Assembly: GCF_964204645.1 (NCBI RefSeq)
Contig: NC_134030.1
Coordinates: 17,179,110-17,243,109, forward strand
Direction of reading: 5' to 3'
Length of the DNA: 64,000 bases
From: Tubulanus polymorphus
Lineage: Eukaryota; Nemertea; Palaeonemertea; Tubulaniformes; Tubulanidae
Position numbers and translations under genes: made by a program. Within the stretch, counting starts at the first letter, position 1, and each line of letters opens with the position of its first letter. Shown piece after piece: positions 34,823-45,216 of the stretch. A model generated the notes under the pieces. It worked only from the letters and a program-made list of their open reading frames with translations, was not told the origin of the DNA and did no database searches.

Positions 34823-35245
34823 TAAGTCATTAGGAATTAATGAAATACCAGTTTCATTTATGATAAAAAAACTCAAATGAAAAGTCTTGCTTATAAAGCT
34901 GACTGCTCAGACGAAATTTTCAAAAAAATCTTCATTTTTAGCAATAAAATTGATAATTGTGATTAATCGTTGCAAGTCACAACCAGTTAATCACTAATTA
35001 ACATGCATTTTAATAAATCTGATTCCTCCTTTACAGTGAATTTAGCTTTAAAGGGTAACTGACACTTTTTTTTTTATTTCAAAATTCGATAAGTTCTATC
35101 GAACTAAGGAAGACTTTGAAATAGTTCTGTTCAAAAATGTGTAGTTTCCGCGAAAATCGTGATTTTGTAAGACAATTTTTGACCTCATTTCGTTGTATAC
35201 ATCGCGTTAGAAATCATCGGCAATTTCCGTCGATCTCCGGCGCTG

Positions 35246-35253
35246 TGACGTCA
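35246..35253. promoter_or_regulatory. CRE-like palindrome TGACGTCA upstream of the transposase
   Basis: A full CREB/ATF consensus lies 83 bases before the transposase ATG, inside the transposon. A half-site TGACGTA lies at about 40,474-40,480, just upstream of the opposing gene. A promoter role is inference. Confidence 0.3.
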
Positions 35254-35335
35254 ATAAAGTGAGCACTGAAAATTCTCTTCTATGAGATAACGTTGCGTTT
35301 TTACTACTCGGCGTGTTTTCACTGCTTTTTCTCAA

Positions 35336-38300
35336 ATGCCAAATCGTTGTGTTTGCTTTGGGTGCGATTATTCGGATAGGGGTATATTTCTTTTTCCGAA
35401 GAATCCTGTTCTTCGAGAAAAATGGGCTTCTTTTGTAGGTTTAAAGCGATTGAATTGGAGCGGCCCAACGTCGAATAGCGTCGTGTGTTACCGGCATTTT
35501 ACCAACGATGATTTCGTTAATAAAATGCAGTATGATGCACAATTTGCAAAGAGGTAAGTTTCATTCAGTCATCTTAACATTTATTCGAGACATGGTTTGA
35601 GAATAATTATTGTATGGGCTTGAAAATCACTGTTAAAAGGGTCGCATTTTCAAGTCCAATTCAAATCAATAAAATTTATTTTTTCCACGCGCGGTATCCA
35701 ATTCATAATTTTTTATGTCAAAATGCCATTTAACTTTTGTTTGCTAAGCGTGATTGTAAAACCATGCCTTCTAGGTCAGCTTACATCGTGTGACAATAGA
35801 AACATCTTTTCATTGAACTACTACTATAGGCCACAGTGCATTGGCCATCGTACAATAGGCTTTTATTGTCATTGTGAGTGCCTTACTTCACTCACTAACT
35901 ACAATAACAAAATGAATATTTCACGAGCCTTGTGAATTAACGGTTGCCTTTTGCTTGAAATAGATTGTTGCTGAAACAAGGAGCCGTGCCATCGATCCAC
36001 ACTGTGATAGAAACCCCTGAATCTACATCTCAACCAGAGGATTTCTTCTCGCCACCACGAAAGCCTGGACGAAAAGTGTTTGAGAAGAGGGAGAGACGGC
36101 GAGTCATTGCTGAGACTGAGAGCCAGGTTTTGCATAATCTTCAACCAAATTTGGTTGAAGATTATGCAAAACCTGGTGAAGATGACGGCGGGGAAGTGTA
36201 TGCGGAACCCGGTATCAAATCAGAGTTCGAGGCGACAAGAGAATTTGCTGTGCAGGCTGAACCGGATTGTAAATCTCGAGGTAGGATTTTCATGATGGTA
36301 TGGTGTATCATTGTCATTCAGTTTTGAATATATCACTGTAATCATTGAATTTCATGTTATTTAATGATAATTTTTTCTAGGGATGCAAACGCTGAAAGAA
36401 ACTGCACAGGTGAAGACCAAAATTGTGTACCGCATCAAACCTAAGATTATCTACAGAACGCCATTTAAGGCTCAGCGTTCAGTTGGAATCCAGGAAAATG
36501 CATTGAGTGAGTATTCTTTATTCAGTCTATATCGTATTATGGTATGGCTTGTATTATGGGGTTTTTTATGATATCATCTATTCTCCCTATCTATTTAATC
36601 CTACTACTGTGATTGGTCTGTTTTAGCCCGAAACATTGGTATTCAATGTAAGCAACCTGCTGAAGAACTTACAAATACCTCAAAAGCCATTTGTATTGGA
36701 GAAGAATCAGATTTAGGGAGTGACAGTGAAGATGATGACTATCATCCAGATTCGGCAGAAGAGTCAGAGATGGACAGTGGCTCTGAGGATGATTCTGAAG
36801 GCAGAGTTATGTTTGAAGAAATGAGGTTAGTAAAGTATAATATTTTAATCATGAATGATATTTTCCTTTCTTTTGTATAAAACTTCATTTATCATTGCAG
36901 TGATGAATCGGATAAGTCGTATAAAGACCAAACCAAGATTATTGTGTTCCAGTCAGCAATTCTGCAGCTGTTACAATACTGCCGGCGCTGTGGAAGAGAG
37001 AACCAAGTTTGGAAGAGGCACAGAGGAACAATGTTGACTGTCAGAACAAATTGTTTGAATTGTGGTGAAACTACTGAATGGTCCAGCCAACCAACAGTTG
37101 CTCGAGGAATTCCTATATTGGATGTTTTATTAAGTGCCATGGTTCTTTTAACAGGAAGTTTGCCCACAAAAGTTTTTCGACTGTTCAAGTAAGTTGCAGT
37201 AAAAACAATACTTTCAGTCTAATCAAACATAATTTTTTAAAGTTATAAATGTAATGGTCAATCCAATTTCAGTTTCATGAATATAAAGGCTCAGAGTACC
37301 AGGACATATTTCCGGTACCAGAAAAACTATCTTCACGATGCTGTTTCATCTGTGTGGGAAGCAAGTAGATCGGCACTTGTCAACAAATTACCAGGGCCAC
37401 GATTGCTTGCTGGTGATGGACGTTGCGATTCTATGGGTCATTCTGCTAAATTTGGAAGTTACACTCTGATGGATTTAATAACTAACAAAGTGATCGCGTT
37501 TCAACATGTTCAGGTATGTCAGAACCATAAAATCTTGCTTTTTCCTGAATTTAAAACAGAGAAAGGTCTATCTTTGTTATTGATTTTTTTAGTCGAATGA
37601 GGTAAAGAATTCAAATGCAATGGAATTGGAAGGCTTAAAGCGTTGCCGAATACAGATAGGAAACCTGAAAGTGATGGCATTTATTTCGGATATGCACATT
37701 CAAATTATTAAATGGACAAGGGAAGTTTGGAATGTAGCTCACTATTATGACTGCTGGCACGTTGTTAAAAGTAAGTTCAAAAATTCTTTGTGTAGAATTT
37801 ACATATCACTCACGGAATCAAAAATGAGACGAAATACTAATTTTTCATTTCAAGGTATAACTAAGAAACTAGAAATAATGTCAAGGAAAAAGGAATGTGA
37901 AGAAATAAAGGATTGGATAAAGTCAATAAAATGTCATTTGTACTGGTGCGCTGCATCATCATCACCCGGGGATAAAGAAGGCATCAGTAAAAAATGGTCA
38001 TCAGCAGTCAAACACATCCAAGACAATCATGAAGACTGCAGCCATGAACCCATAACATCAGAAAAGAAATGGCTTTAGCCAGGTAAGATATTATCTATTG
38101 CAACTACTGAATCAGAAATTATATCTAATTTCATGTGATGAAACATTTGATGTACTATTTACAGGATCTTTGGTTGGTGATTCTATGCAAAAATATCTGA
38201 CGAATACACGGGTTATAAATAAAGTGAAGATGATGTCACCATACGGCCAGACCAGTAAACTGGAGTGTCTTCACAGTTTATTCAATCATTTTGCCCCGAA

Positions 38301-38824
38301 GATGATTCAGTTTTCTTACAATGGAATGACAAGCAGGTAAGCAAAGTATATAACAATTGAGTGATTTCTATTTTTTCATACATATGTCCCTGCTAAGACT
38401 TATATCAATGTCTTATGTCTTCTCTTAGGTTACAAATAGCTGCCCTACATTTCAATGAGAATAGTGACAGAATACAAGGCACAAAGATTGATGGGACAAA
38501 AAAATATAGCATTGTCTATCCAAAATACAAGGACACCCACACATTACGAAAACTACTCACTGATGCCACTTATGGTGAATATTAAAGTCATTAACTAAAC
38601 TTATGTAAATAATTCATTACCAAACACATTGTTGGCTAACAGTGTTTTTTATTTCAGAATATGTCGACATTTGCTGGAACAAGATACTCGAGGACGTGGA
38701 AGAAGCAGATAGGCCGAGGAAAATAATCACAGTACCACCAAATCTCACATCAAACAAAGAAAAAATCACCAAAGAGGAAGCCATCGCAATGCACAGGACA
38801 AGATTCAAAAAAACTAATAGATGA
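35336..38824 (+). CDS. Kolobok THAP-domain DDE transposase, 11 exons, one internal stop
   Basis: Exons: 35,336-35,553, 35,964-36,280, 36,381-36,506, 36,627-36,825, 36,901-37,188, 37,273-37,513, 37,593-37,770, 37,855-38,082, 38,165-38,336, 38,429-38,574, 38,658-38,824. All phases fit and give 759 residues. The THAP zinc domain is at residues 1-85 (C5, C10, W29, C51-x2-H54, then AVPSI). An acidic linker precedes a zinc ribbon (C314-x2-C317 ... C338-x2-C341). The catalytic core has AGDGRCDS (D431/D435), SDMH (D496) and SKLECLHS (E632), a likely DDE triad. Codon 597 is TAG (38,076-38,078), in KWL-stop-PG where relatives have Lys, so this copy is inactive unless the stop is read through, edited or a sequencing error. 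Relatives cut and paste DNA at TTAA in the nucleus. Exon 2 contains a 54-bp palindrome. Confidence 0.85.
36123..36176. repeat. Perfect 54-bp palindrome inside transposase exon 2
   Basis: Two 27-bp arms (CCAGGTTTTGCATAATCTTC... and its exact complement) meet without a spacer. The palindrome is wholly coding and encodes QVLHNLQPNLVEDYAKPG-type sequence in the linker after the THAP domain, with the frame kept open. Confidence 0.95.
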
Positions 38825-38943
38825 TTGAATGGTAAGTCTCTTGACATTTGTATTGAAGGTATAATTTCATTTAAAATTGTAATACATGCACATGAAAACT
38901 TGACAATTATATTGATTTTCTTAAAAAATACATTCTTTTTAGG

Positions 38944-39165
38944 TCTGCGGAAAAAATGATGACCCGAAGTGATGATTTAATTCGAAAAATAATGTACGAA
39001 GAAATATATTTGAAATTTGGCAGTTCAAAGATACCGAGTACGTTTTATTTCAACATCAGGAATCATGATATATCTTGTATTCGTTTTATAATTCAACCTA
39101 AAATATTTTTCATGTCTTTTTCAGGTGATAAAGACAAAATATCTACATTTGCATGGGAAGATTAA
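38944..39165 (+). other. Possible decayed or alternative 3' exons of the transposase
   Basis: A donor-like GTAAGT at 38,832 lies just past the stop. It pairs with an AG at 38,942-38,943, then an open stretch SAEKMMTRSDDLIRKIMYEE..., a donor-like GTACGT near 39,039, and an acceptor at 39,123-39,124 leading to DKDKISTFAWED and stop at 39,165. The frame does not join the main exon chain. It may be an alternative C-terminus or relic. Confidence 0.25.
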
Positions 39166-39503
39166 TGGTGAAACTACAAGTCTAAGTGAAAGTTGTAGAC
39201 ACCAGTTCACTCAATAAATGATCTGTAGAAAATTGATAGGAAACTGAAAATAAAATTATTGATCTGCTTAAGCATAACAAAACTGCTCCTTACTTGAACA
39301 ATTAATTGCGATCAGATGTTTAAATTAGAACTCAATGGATTGAAAGCAAAACGTTTTATACATTATAAATATGCAATAAAATTTATATTTTATATCTAAG
39401 CGATGTCATTGTTTTATTAAAATATCTGTAAGAAAAGCACAAGTTAAGAAGAATATATAAACATCGTTAGAATTTTTAAGTTGAATTCTTCTATTTTAAT
39501 TCA

Positions 39504-40453
39504 TTACGGTCCATCAATCGACACATTACGAAATCCTTTATATACATGGTCCTCCTCATAACCGTCCTCAGGGAAATGTGCGCGGATGCACGAAACGACA
39601 CAAGCAGGCAAAATTCTCCTATTCTCCTTGCCCAAATATCCCCAACACCACCGAACAAATGATCTGTATGCTACATGTCTTAATTTCGCATTTGCTGGCC
39701 CTTCAAAACTTTTCCGTCCGTACTGCCGTTTAAATTCGGACCACATCAGCTGCAGGACCCAAGGGTTCAAACAGATCGAAGCGAAAGCTGCTGTGTCCGT
39801 CATGCAGGTCTCTTCATTTTGTCTGGACTCCTCCCAAACCCATTCCAGTCTTCTTTTCACGACATCAATCTCCATACAGCACACACACTCTTGCTCCGTC
39901 TCTAAGATCTGACAGTGTCCACATTGGCACCTAAAAAGATTATCCATAAAAATATTTTTAAGGTATGGATATAGGTATCTTTTTGTTGTAAGCCTATGCT
40001 GATGCAATGCAGTGCAAGAATAGTCCAGCAGTGCCAGCACAACGACGTTGAATTGCACTGAGCTTTTGAAACGAACATGATAAGATTCTCTCAACTTCGC
40101 CAACAAAGCTCAAAAACCTATAATTAAATCTACGGCTTAATGAATCTTAAAATATATATTTTTAAGTTAATTGATATATGAACATACCACTGATTCAGAT
40201 TATCCAGCTCCAAACGGTTTATTCGGCCTTCGTCGTCGTCTCCCTCTGCCTCCGGTCTGGGTCCATCGCCGTTTCGCTTCGGTTCTGCCTCTGGTTCGTA
40301 TAAATACGGCCCGATCATTAATTCCTCTTCGTCACTTGTTTCCTGCCATTCAAAATCACTAAGCGATTCATCTGAATTTGATGCCGAAGTGGCATTAAAT
40401 TCAGATGAATCGCTCCCATTGTCCGATTCTCTATTCATTTCTATAGACGCCAT
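39504..40453 (-). CDS. P2X7 ballast-domain-like protein carried by the Kolobok element
   Basis: Two exons, 40,453-40,188 and 39,930-39,504 on the minus strand (phase 2 junction, GT/AG borders), give an uninterrupted 230-aa protein. Residues 1-88 are acidic and Ser/Glu/Asp-rich. Residues 89-230 match the C-terminal cytoplasmic domain of the P2X7 receptor: a Cys-rich start WCQCGHC (C90, C92, C95), ECVCC (C104, C106, C107), C131-MTD, ICLN..VL, LRHVAYRSFVRW (172-183), ILPACVVSCIRAHFP (195-209) and a final YKGF. In P2X7 this domain binds zinc and guanine nucleotide. There is no transmembrane segment, so it is not a channel. It lies inside the TIRs and starts 225 bp from the right end, which makes it a second transposon gene. 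Its role in transposition is unknown. Confidence 0.85.
40362..40414. repeat. 53-bp near-palindrome inside the P2X7-like ORF
   Basis: Arms of 24 bp (AGCGATTCATCTGAATTT... and complement, one mismatch) surround a 5-base spacer. It is coding in exon 1 of the minus-strand gene, giving Ser/Asp/Glu-rich residues with SDSSEF and SNSDESLSD. Confidence 0.9.
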
Positions 40454-40682
40454 TATTGAGTCGCTGCCTTTAATGACGTAGTTCTATAAATAGCCCGCAG
40501 TACACGTGTTTTTCCGGAACGATGTAAACAAAACGAGGCGCGCGAAAATCAAAATCATCAAATATCATTATAAATTGAAATTTTTTCCGATCTTTCAAAT
40601 TGTCAATCTCAATAGTATACTATAATGAATCATTTTATTCCAAAAGTAGAAAATTCTTGAAAAAGTGTCAGTTACCCTTTAA

Positions 40683-40979
40683 CCTAGTAGAGGCTACTAG
40701 CCTATGTAGGCCTATGTATATGCGTAGGCCTAACATCCGGACAGATTTGTCGTAGGCCTATTGAATAACAACCCTCCTAAATATCGTTAAATATCGTTAA
40801 TTGTTTTGAAGTTCAATCCAATGAGTCCGTTAATAACCGCAACATTTATACTGTGTTTGTTTGAGACAGTAAAGGTCAGTACCGGTAGGCCTAGCCTTAA
40901 GGTCGCGTAAAACTCGATAAACACTTCAAGCGACACAGCGAACGATCTCCTTTCCCCCACAGCGAACGCTTACTCCGAA
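40683..40979. other. No gene seen
   Basis: Flank of the Kolobok element with several TAGGCCTA words; nothing coding. Confidence 0.4.
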
Positions 40980-41897
40980 TGTCAAGTGTGAGTCCAGCAT
41001 ACGGATAGGAGTGTGTTATATACTTGTAATTAGTAAAAACCTTGTGCATTTGACAATGATCGGTATGTACTGCAGGAAATATAGAGTATTGATGGTATTG
41101 ATATAATGGTTGAAGCCCGCAGCCGAATAAAGTAATATATTCTTTTATTTTGATACCTTGTCGGCATAACAGCTTTTCTCCGCTATATGACTTCGGCGTG
41201 TTTAGTTTAGGCCTACGACTCCCCGGTACACTAAAGATTTATTTTAGTAAATACACGGTTAATTTGGTAAAGAAAAATAGGTATTGTTAAGCTAACTCCT
41301 AGAAACCCACAGCCGAATCACTGGTAGTAATAAATTAATTTGTACTCGATTTGATTCTCATGATGAGGAGAAACTCGCAGCTGATCCCCGAAATGACGAT
41401 GTTGTGACACACGTCGATTCGTCGATGTTTACGGCTCGAAAGTACTTTTAAAATCTAAAGTAGTAAATTTCCAGTGTATCGGTAATAGGATTTGATGAGG
41501 AAAATGGGCTATTGTTAAAATTTTGAAGACCGCAGCTGAATGTGAAGTCCGCCGCAATAAATAAGTTCATTTATACTTGAATTGTTAATCGAAGTGACTA
41601 TCGGCCTGCGGGTTGATTTCGGGATGACGACTCGGAAAACATGTCGCCCCATTGAATCGGGGCTAAATTTTCGATGTTTACTGCCCGACAGTGCTTTTGT
41701 AACGATGATTCGTGAAAAAACACGCGGAGTATTTGTAAATCTCAGTGAGGTGAACGATATCATACGGATTGTATCGACAACAGCGGCAAGGTAACAAAGC
41801 CTTAGTTCTTTTAGTGAAAATAGTGTGACATAAAATAATAATAAGAAACACGCGAATCTCAATAGGGTTTTCTGTGATGTAACAGAAAACCCTAAAT
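40980..41897. repeat. Dispersed repeat family member with about 200-bp internal periodicity
   Basis: CCCGCAGCCGAAT-type phrases recur near 41,117, 41,309 and 41,526, each followed by AAGTAATATATTC- or AATAAATTAATTTG-like text, giving diverged units of about 200 bp. The last 250 bases (GATGTTTAC.GC.CGACAGTGC through GGGTTTTCTGT...ACAGAAAACCCT) are clearly related to 61,858-62,087. The terminal hairpin GGGTTTTCTGT / ACAGAAAACCC is at 41,864-41,893. Confidence 0.6.
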
Positions 41898-41955
41898 ATC
41901 CTGTGACACATTGAGCTGCTATTGAGTTCTATATGCACGATATTATACGAAAGAA

Positions 41956-42211
41956 AGATTAAAACGCACTATCTACAGATTAAAAGAATTTAAAATCAAG
42001 AATTTATTTATTCGACCAATCTAAAATATATAATAAACACGACGTTTCGATCTTACCTGACGATGATCTCTAGGGTGACATCAAAACGTGTTTATTATAT
42101 ATTTTACATTTTTTCAAATAAATAAATTCTTGATTTTAAATTCTTTTAATCTGTAGATAGTGGGTTTTAATCTTTTTATCCGTTCACCACGTTTTAGTGT
42201 GGTCATCGTAC
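41956..42211. repeat. Foldback element with 15-bp target duplication
   Basis: Inverted arms of about 87 bp lie at 41,961-42,047 and 42,083-42,170 with few mismatches. TATTATACGAAAGAA occurs directly before (41,941-41,955) and after (42,212-42,226), a 15-bp direct duplication. The spacer holds CTGACGA...AAAACG, a decayed hammerhead-like core, and the right end has a CCACGTTTTAGTGTGG hairpin (about 42,188-42,203). The design parallels 19,864-20,048. Confidence 0.8.
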
Positions 42212-42226
42212 TATTATACGAAAGAA

Positions 42227-43470
42227 TGCTTAGAATGGAAAGTAAAACGATCCACAAACCAATAATTGTATTTGATGAAATTTATGTTCTTTCTCTCGCA
42301 GAATCTAACCATTCCTTCAGCTGGATTTTTATTACTTGACTGATGAAACATGGATTTTATACATGAAATTACCGCTACATTATCTATCTATTAATAAATG
42401 TATTTTCTATACTTTTATTTGCTTCCACGAAAACTTAATGAACACTCCACTCCGTATTATTTACCTTCACCTTAGAACGAAGCCAATTATAGTTTTACAG
42501 TGAGACTAACTTATTCTGTCTTTATCAATACATTTTTTTCGCAAAAAGCCAAGTATCTTATCCTGATATTGATTTACCTTGTAATAATTTGAAATTTGAA
42601 ATTCATTAACTTTGCGTGACATTCTTATGTTTTTTTTAACGTCGTAATATAATGATCATTATATGCACTATATAACCAGTCAAAATGGCCAGCTTTAAAT
42701 TTCTTCTGAAAAATTATCTGTCAACGTACAACATGTAGTTGATTTTACAACCATGTCTATAGGCATGTTGGCCATACAACAAAATGACTTTAAAACTTTA
42801 ACATTATATTTTTTCATCGTTCAGCAAAATCGGTTGGATAACTAAAACATGTAGGATACTTTTGAATAAAAGCAGATTATTTGGTAACAATACCATAACC
42901 AAATTGGGAATCCTACATGCATCAAATCCTTTTTTCCGTTGGTTCTTACTCATACACTGGCAGTTCTCCATTGCTTGACAATATAGAGTAGGGAAATATT
43001 TCAAACTACATGTGCATATAAGTATTAGGTTTATATAGGACACGGCAATATATAGATATGAATGCAAACTAGTTTTGACAGTAGTGCTCTGTGGAAAGCG
43101 TACTATTCACGATAAAACACTACACACTACACTGAATACAGGACTTGTAGTTAATCACACATTTTACATTACATAGCTATACCGATAAGTACGAGCTCTT
43201 AAGAAAATACAAATGCCTGTATATGTATTTATGTTGGAACTAAACCATGTATATACAACTGATCTACAGTGACACATCTTTATTCGAGGGAAATAGCATT
43301 AAACGGATAATTACGCCATTATAGTGGTGATTTAAACCTCGAACATGGACAGACATCTACACCGGTCATGTCAACCTTGGGATATCGTACTGTGCGACTC
43401 TTTAACTGATGTGTTTCCCTAATGGGATAAATAATGTTAATAGGGCACAGGCGAGGTCCGCTATTCCACT
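42227..43470. other. No gene seen upstream of the membrane-protein gene
   Basis: AT-rich sequence that presumably contains the promoter of the 43,471 gene. I could not single out a TATA box or start site. Confidence 0.4.
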
Positions 43471-45192
43471 ATGAATATGGAAATAGTGATAATATTAGGC
43501 ATACTACTTACATTGGAAACATCCCAACAATGTTATTTAGGTTTTAGACAACTTATACGATATCCTATATTGAATCACCATGTTGCGTTGTTGTTCCAGA
43601 ACAATAGTCACGGCAATTATGAGGTTCGGATACAAGAAATAATTGAATTCAAACTGCGTTTTACGAGATCATACGTGATGCTTCAGAAGGACTTCCAAAA
43701 ATACGGGAACTGTAGAGTCAATTTGGACAGGCTTAATGTTACGTTGAATAACACTACCGCGTATGTAAATTCACAGGATAGAAACGTTTGGGTAGGGAAA
43801 TCTGCCAACTCAATAGATTTTCGGTTCAAAAAGGAAGGTCCTTACAGGCATGGAAAAATTCAGAAAATAGGATTTCACTATGATGTAATATGTTCAGGGG
43901 AAAGCATGTTAGTGGCGATACCATTTTTGAGGGATTGTAATCACAAAACTAAAGTTTTAGATGTGAGAAAATCAGGTATCATAACAGACGCTTGGCATCA
44001 AGAATTGAAAAAAACTTTGTTCAAAATATCAGTTTCTCACAACTCACATCGTATTCATTGCACCAGAAAACTTCAGGTTTGGTATATCCAAGAAACCAGA
44101 GGATTTCCCTATTCCTCAATGAGGACAAGAGAATTGGATTCGGGGGATGAAATCGATAACATAATATCATCAGGTATCACAATGTTGCTTCAATGCCCAA
44201 AACAATATACAAATTTTAAAAAAATGACAGTATCGGAGTTCTGTCAGACTGTGATGCATTTCACAGAAAATCAATCCTTTGAGGGTTTGAATACTGGTCA
44301 TACCATTGCCACATTACTACCATGGGAAATCAGCGTAGGTTCAGCAATCATTCTCCTGGTTATCTTTATATTCATCATTATATATGATGCAATATGTAAT
44401 CGACATTTACGTTTACTAAACTTAGCGAACATGGGGATGAATTGGGATTGTTTCTCCACATGCCTTTTGGCGCCTTTCATAGTGATGCTTCTTTTGATAT
44501 CGTTCATTATTTGTACGCTTATTGCATTTGTAATTACAATATCAATCCTTTCAATGCCGCATATTATCCTACGCTTGTTTTTACTCGGGTTGTTAGCTAA
44601 TAGTTGCGAAATCTATCAAAATAACAACCAGACAGGCTTGCTGTGGGTCTCCATTTTACCGTTTTGGTATATATTTTTGGCTTGTTTTATAATTGTTCTC
44701 ATCTACCAAGCCGTTGTTTTAGTCCAGAATGTCTGGTCTATAAATTGTAAGGACTACAGGTGTGTAAGAAGAAATACATATAATATCTGGAATTTATTTG
44801 CACCATTTGTGTGGTTATTGTACATAAGCGTACCGAGCTATTTGATTCTTAACACTACGATGACATGGTACGCTTTGTTTTTGAACGTTGTTCCGTTTGA
44901 CGAGACTCTGAATATATTCATAATTACGACCTATCCAGCTGTTTTTCTCATCTTGCTGGTTCCATATTTTCGGATGGTGAAAGACAGATACAAAGGCAAA
45001 TCGGCAAGATCACGAATCTGTTTTGTTATACTTGGGATACTCATACTCAGTCCTATTATATTAATAATTATTGTTATTCATGAGCCGACAGTTTCTACGA
45101 ATCAAGCATTATGGGTTATAACGCTTGTTGGATTTATTGCAGGTGCTTATGACGTTGTAAAACTGTATGGATGTTGTAGGCCTAAATCATGA
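43471..45192 (+). CDS. Orphan multi-pass membrane protein, 573 aa, intronless
   Basis: This is the only long intact single-exon frame in the window. Residues 1-20 look like a signal peptide (MNMEIVIILGILLTLETSQQ). Residues 21-285 form a predicted extracellular domain with seven Cys (21, 81, 141, 156, 197, 242, 258) and N-glycosylation sequons near 44, 89, 93, 94 and 267. Residues about 286-570 contain seven or eight hydrophobic segments (roughly 286-308, 330-360, 363-378, 389-418, 440-461, 479-500, 516-537, 547-566). The loops have few charges. No known receptor or transporter signature is visible. It could be a G-protein-coupled-receptor-like protein or a lineage-specific family. Absence of introns suggests a retrogene or naturally intronless gene. 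The start is the first Met of the frame; MNMEI offers two. Confidence 0.8.
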   Translation: MNMEIVIILGILLTLETSQQCYLGFRQLIRYPILNHHVALLFQNNSHGNYEVRIQEIIEFKLRFTRSYVMLQKDFQKYGNCRVNLDRLNVTLNNTTAYVNSQDRNVWVGKSANSIDFRFKKEGPYRHGKIQKIGFHYDVICSGESMLVAIPFLRDCNHKTKVLDVRKSGIITDAWHQELKKTLFKISVSHNSHRIHCTRKLQVWYIQETRGFPYSSMRTRELDSGDEIDNIISSGITMLLQCPKQYTNFKKMTVSEFCQTVMHFTENQSFEGLNTGHTIATLLPWEISVGSAIILLVIFIFIIIYDAICNRHLRLLNLANMGMNWDCFSTCLLAPFIVMLLLISFIICTLIAFVITISILSMPHIILRLFLLGLLANSCEIYQNNNQTGLLWVSILPFWYIFLACFIIVLIYQAVVLVQNVWSINCKDYRCVRRNTYNIWNLFAPFVWLLYISVPSYLILNTTMTWYALFLNVVPFDETLNIFIITTYPAVFLILLVPYFRMVKDRYKGKSARSRICFVILGILILSPIILIIIVIHEPTVSTNQALWVITLVGFIAGAYDVVKLYGCCRPKS

Positions 45193-45210
45193 ATGAGATA
45201 TATACATTCA

Positions 45211-45216
45211 AATAAA
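45211..45216 (+). promoter_or_regulatory. Polyadenylation signal AATAAA
   Basis: Lies 18 bases after the stop codon of the 573-aa membrane protein, so its 3' UTR would be very short. Confidence 0.6.

Larger units (their letters stand above)
35052..40678 (+). mobile_element. Near-complete Kolobok DNA transposon with two converging genes
   Basis: Perfect 19-bp terminal inverted repeats AGGGTAACTGACACTTTTT lie at 35,052-35,070 and 40,660-40,678, and each is flanked by TTAA (35,048-35,051 and 40,679-40,682). TTAA targets, an AGGG start and a THAP-domain transposase are the diagnostic set of the Kolobok superfamily. Inside, the transposase runs rightward (35,336-38,824) and a P2X7-ballast-like gene runs leftward (40,453-39,504), each starting within about 300 bp of its terminus and converging in the middle. 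Perfect TIRs, intact splice sites and an intact second ORF suggest a young insertion. The transposase has one stop codon. Confidence 0.9.

Noticed and set aside
39586-39912. Plus-strand 108-codon frame
   Set aside because: Shadow of exon 2 of the minus-strand P2X7-like gene, which has far stronger support.
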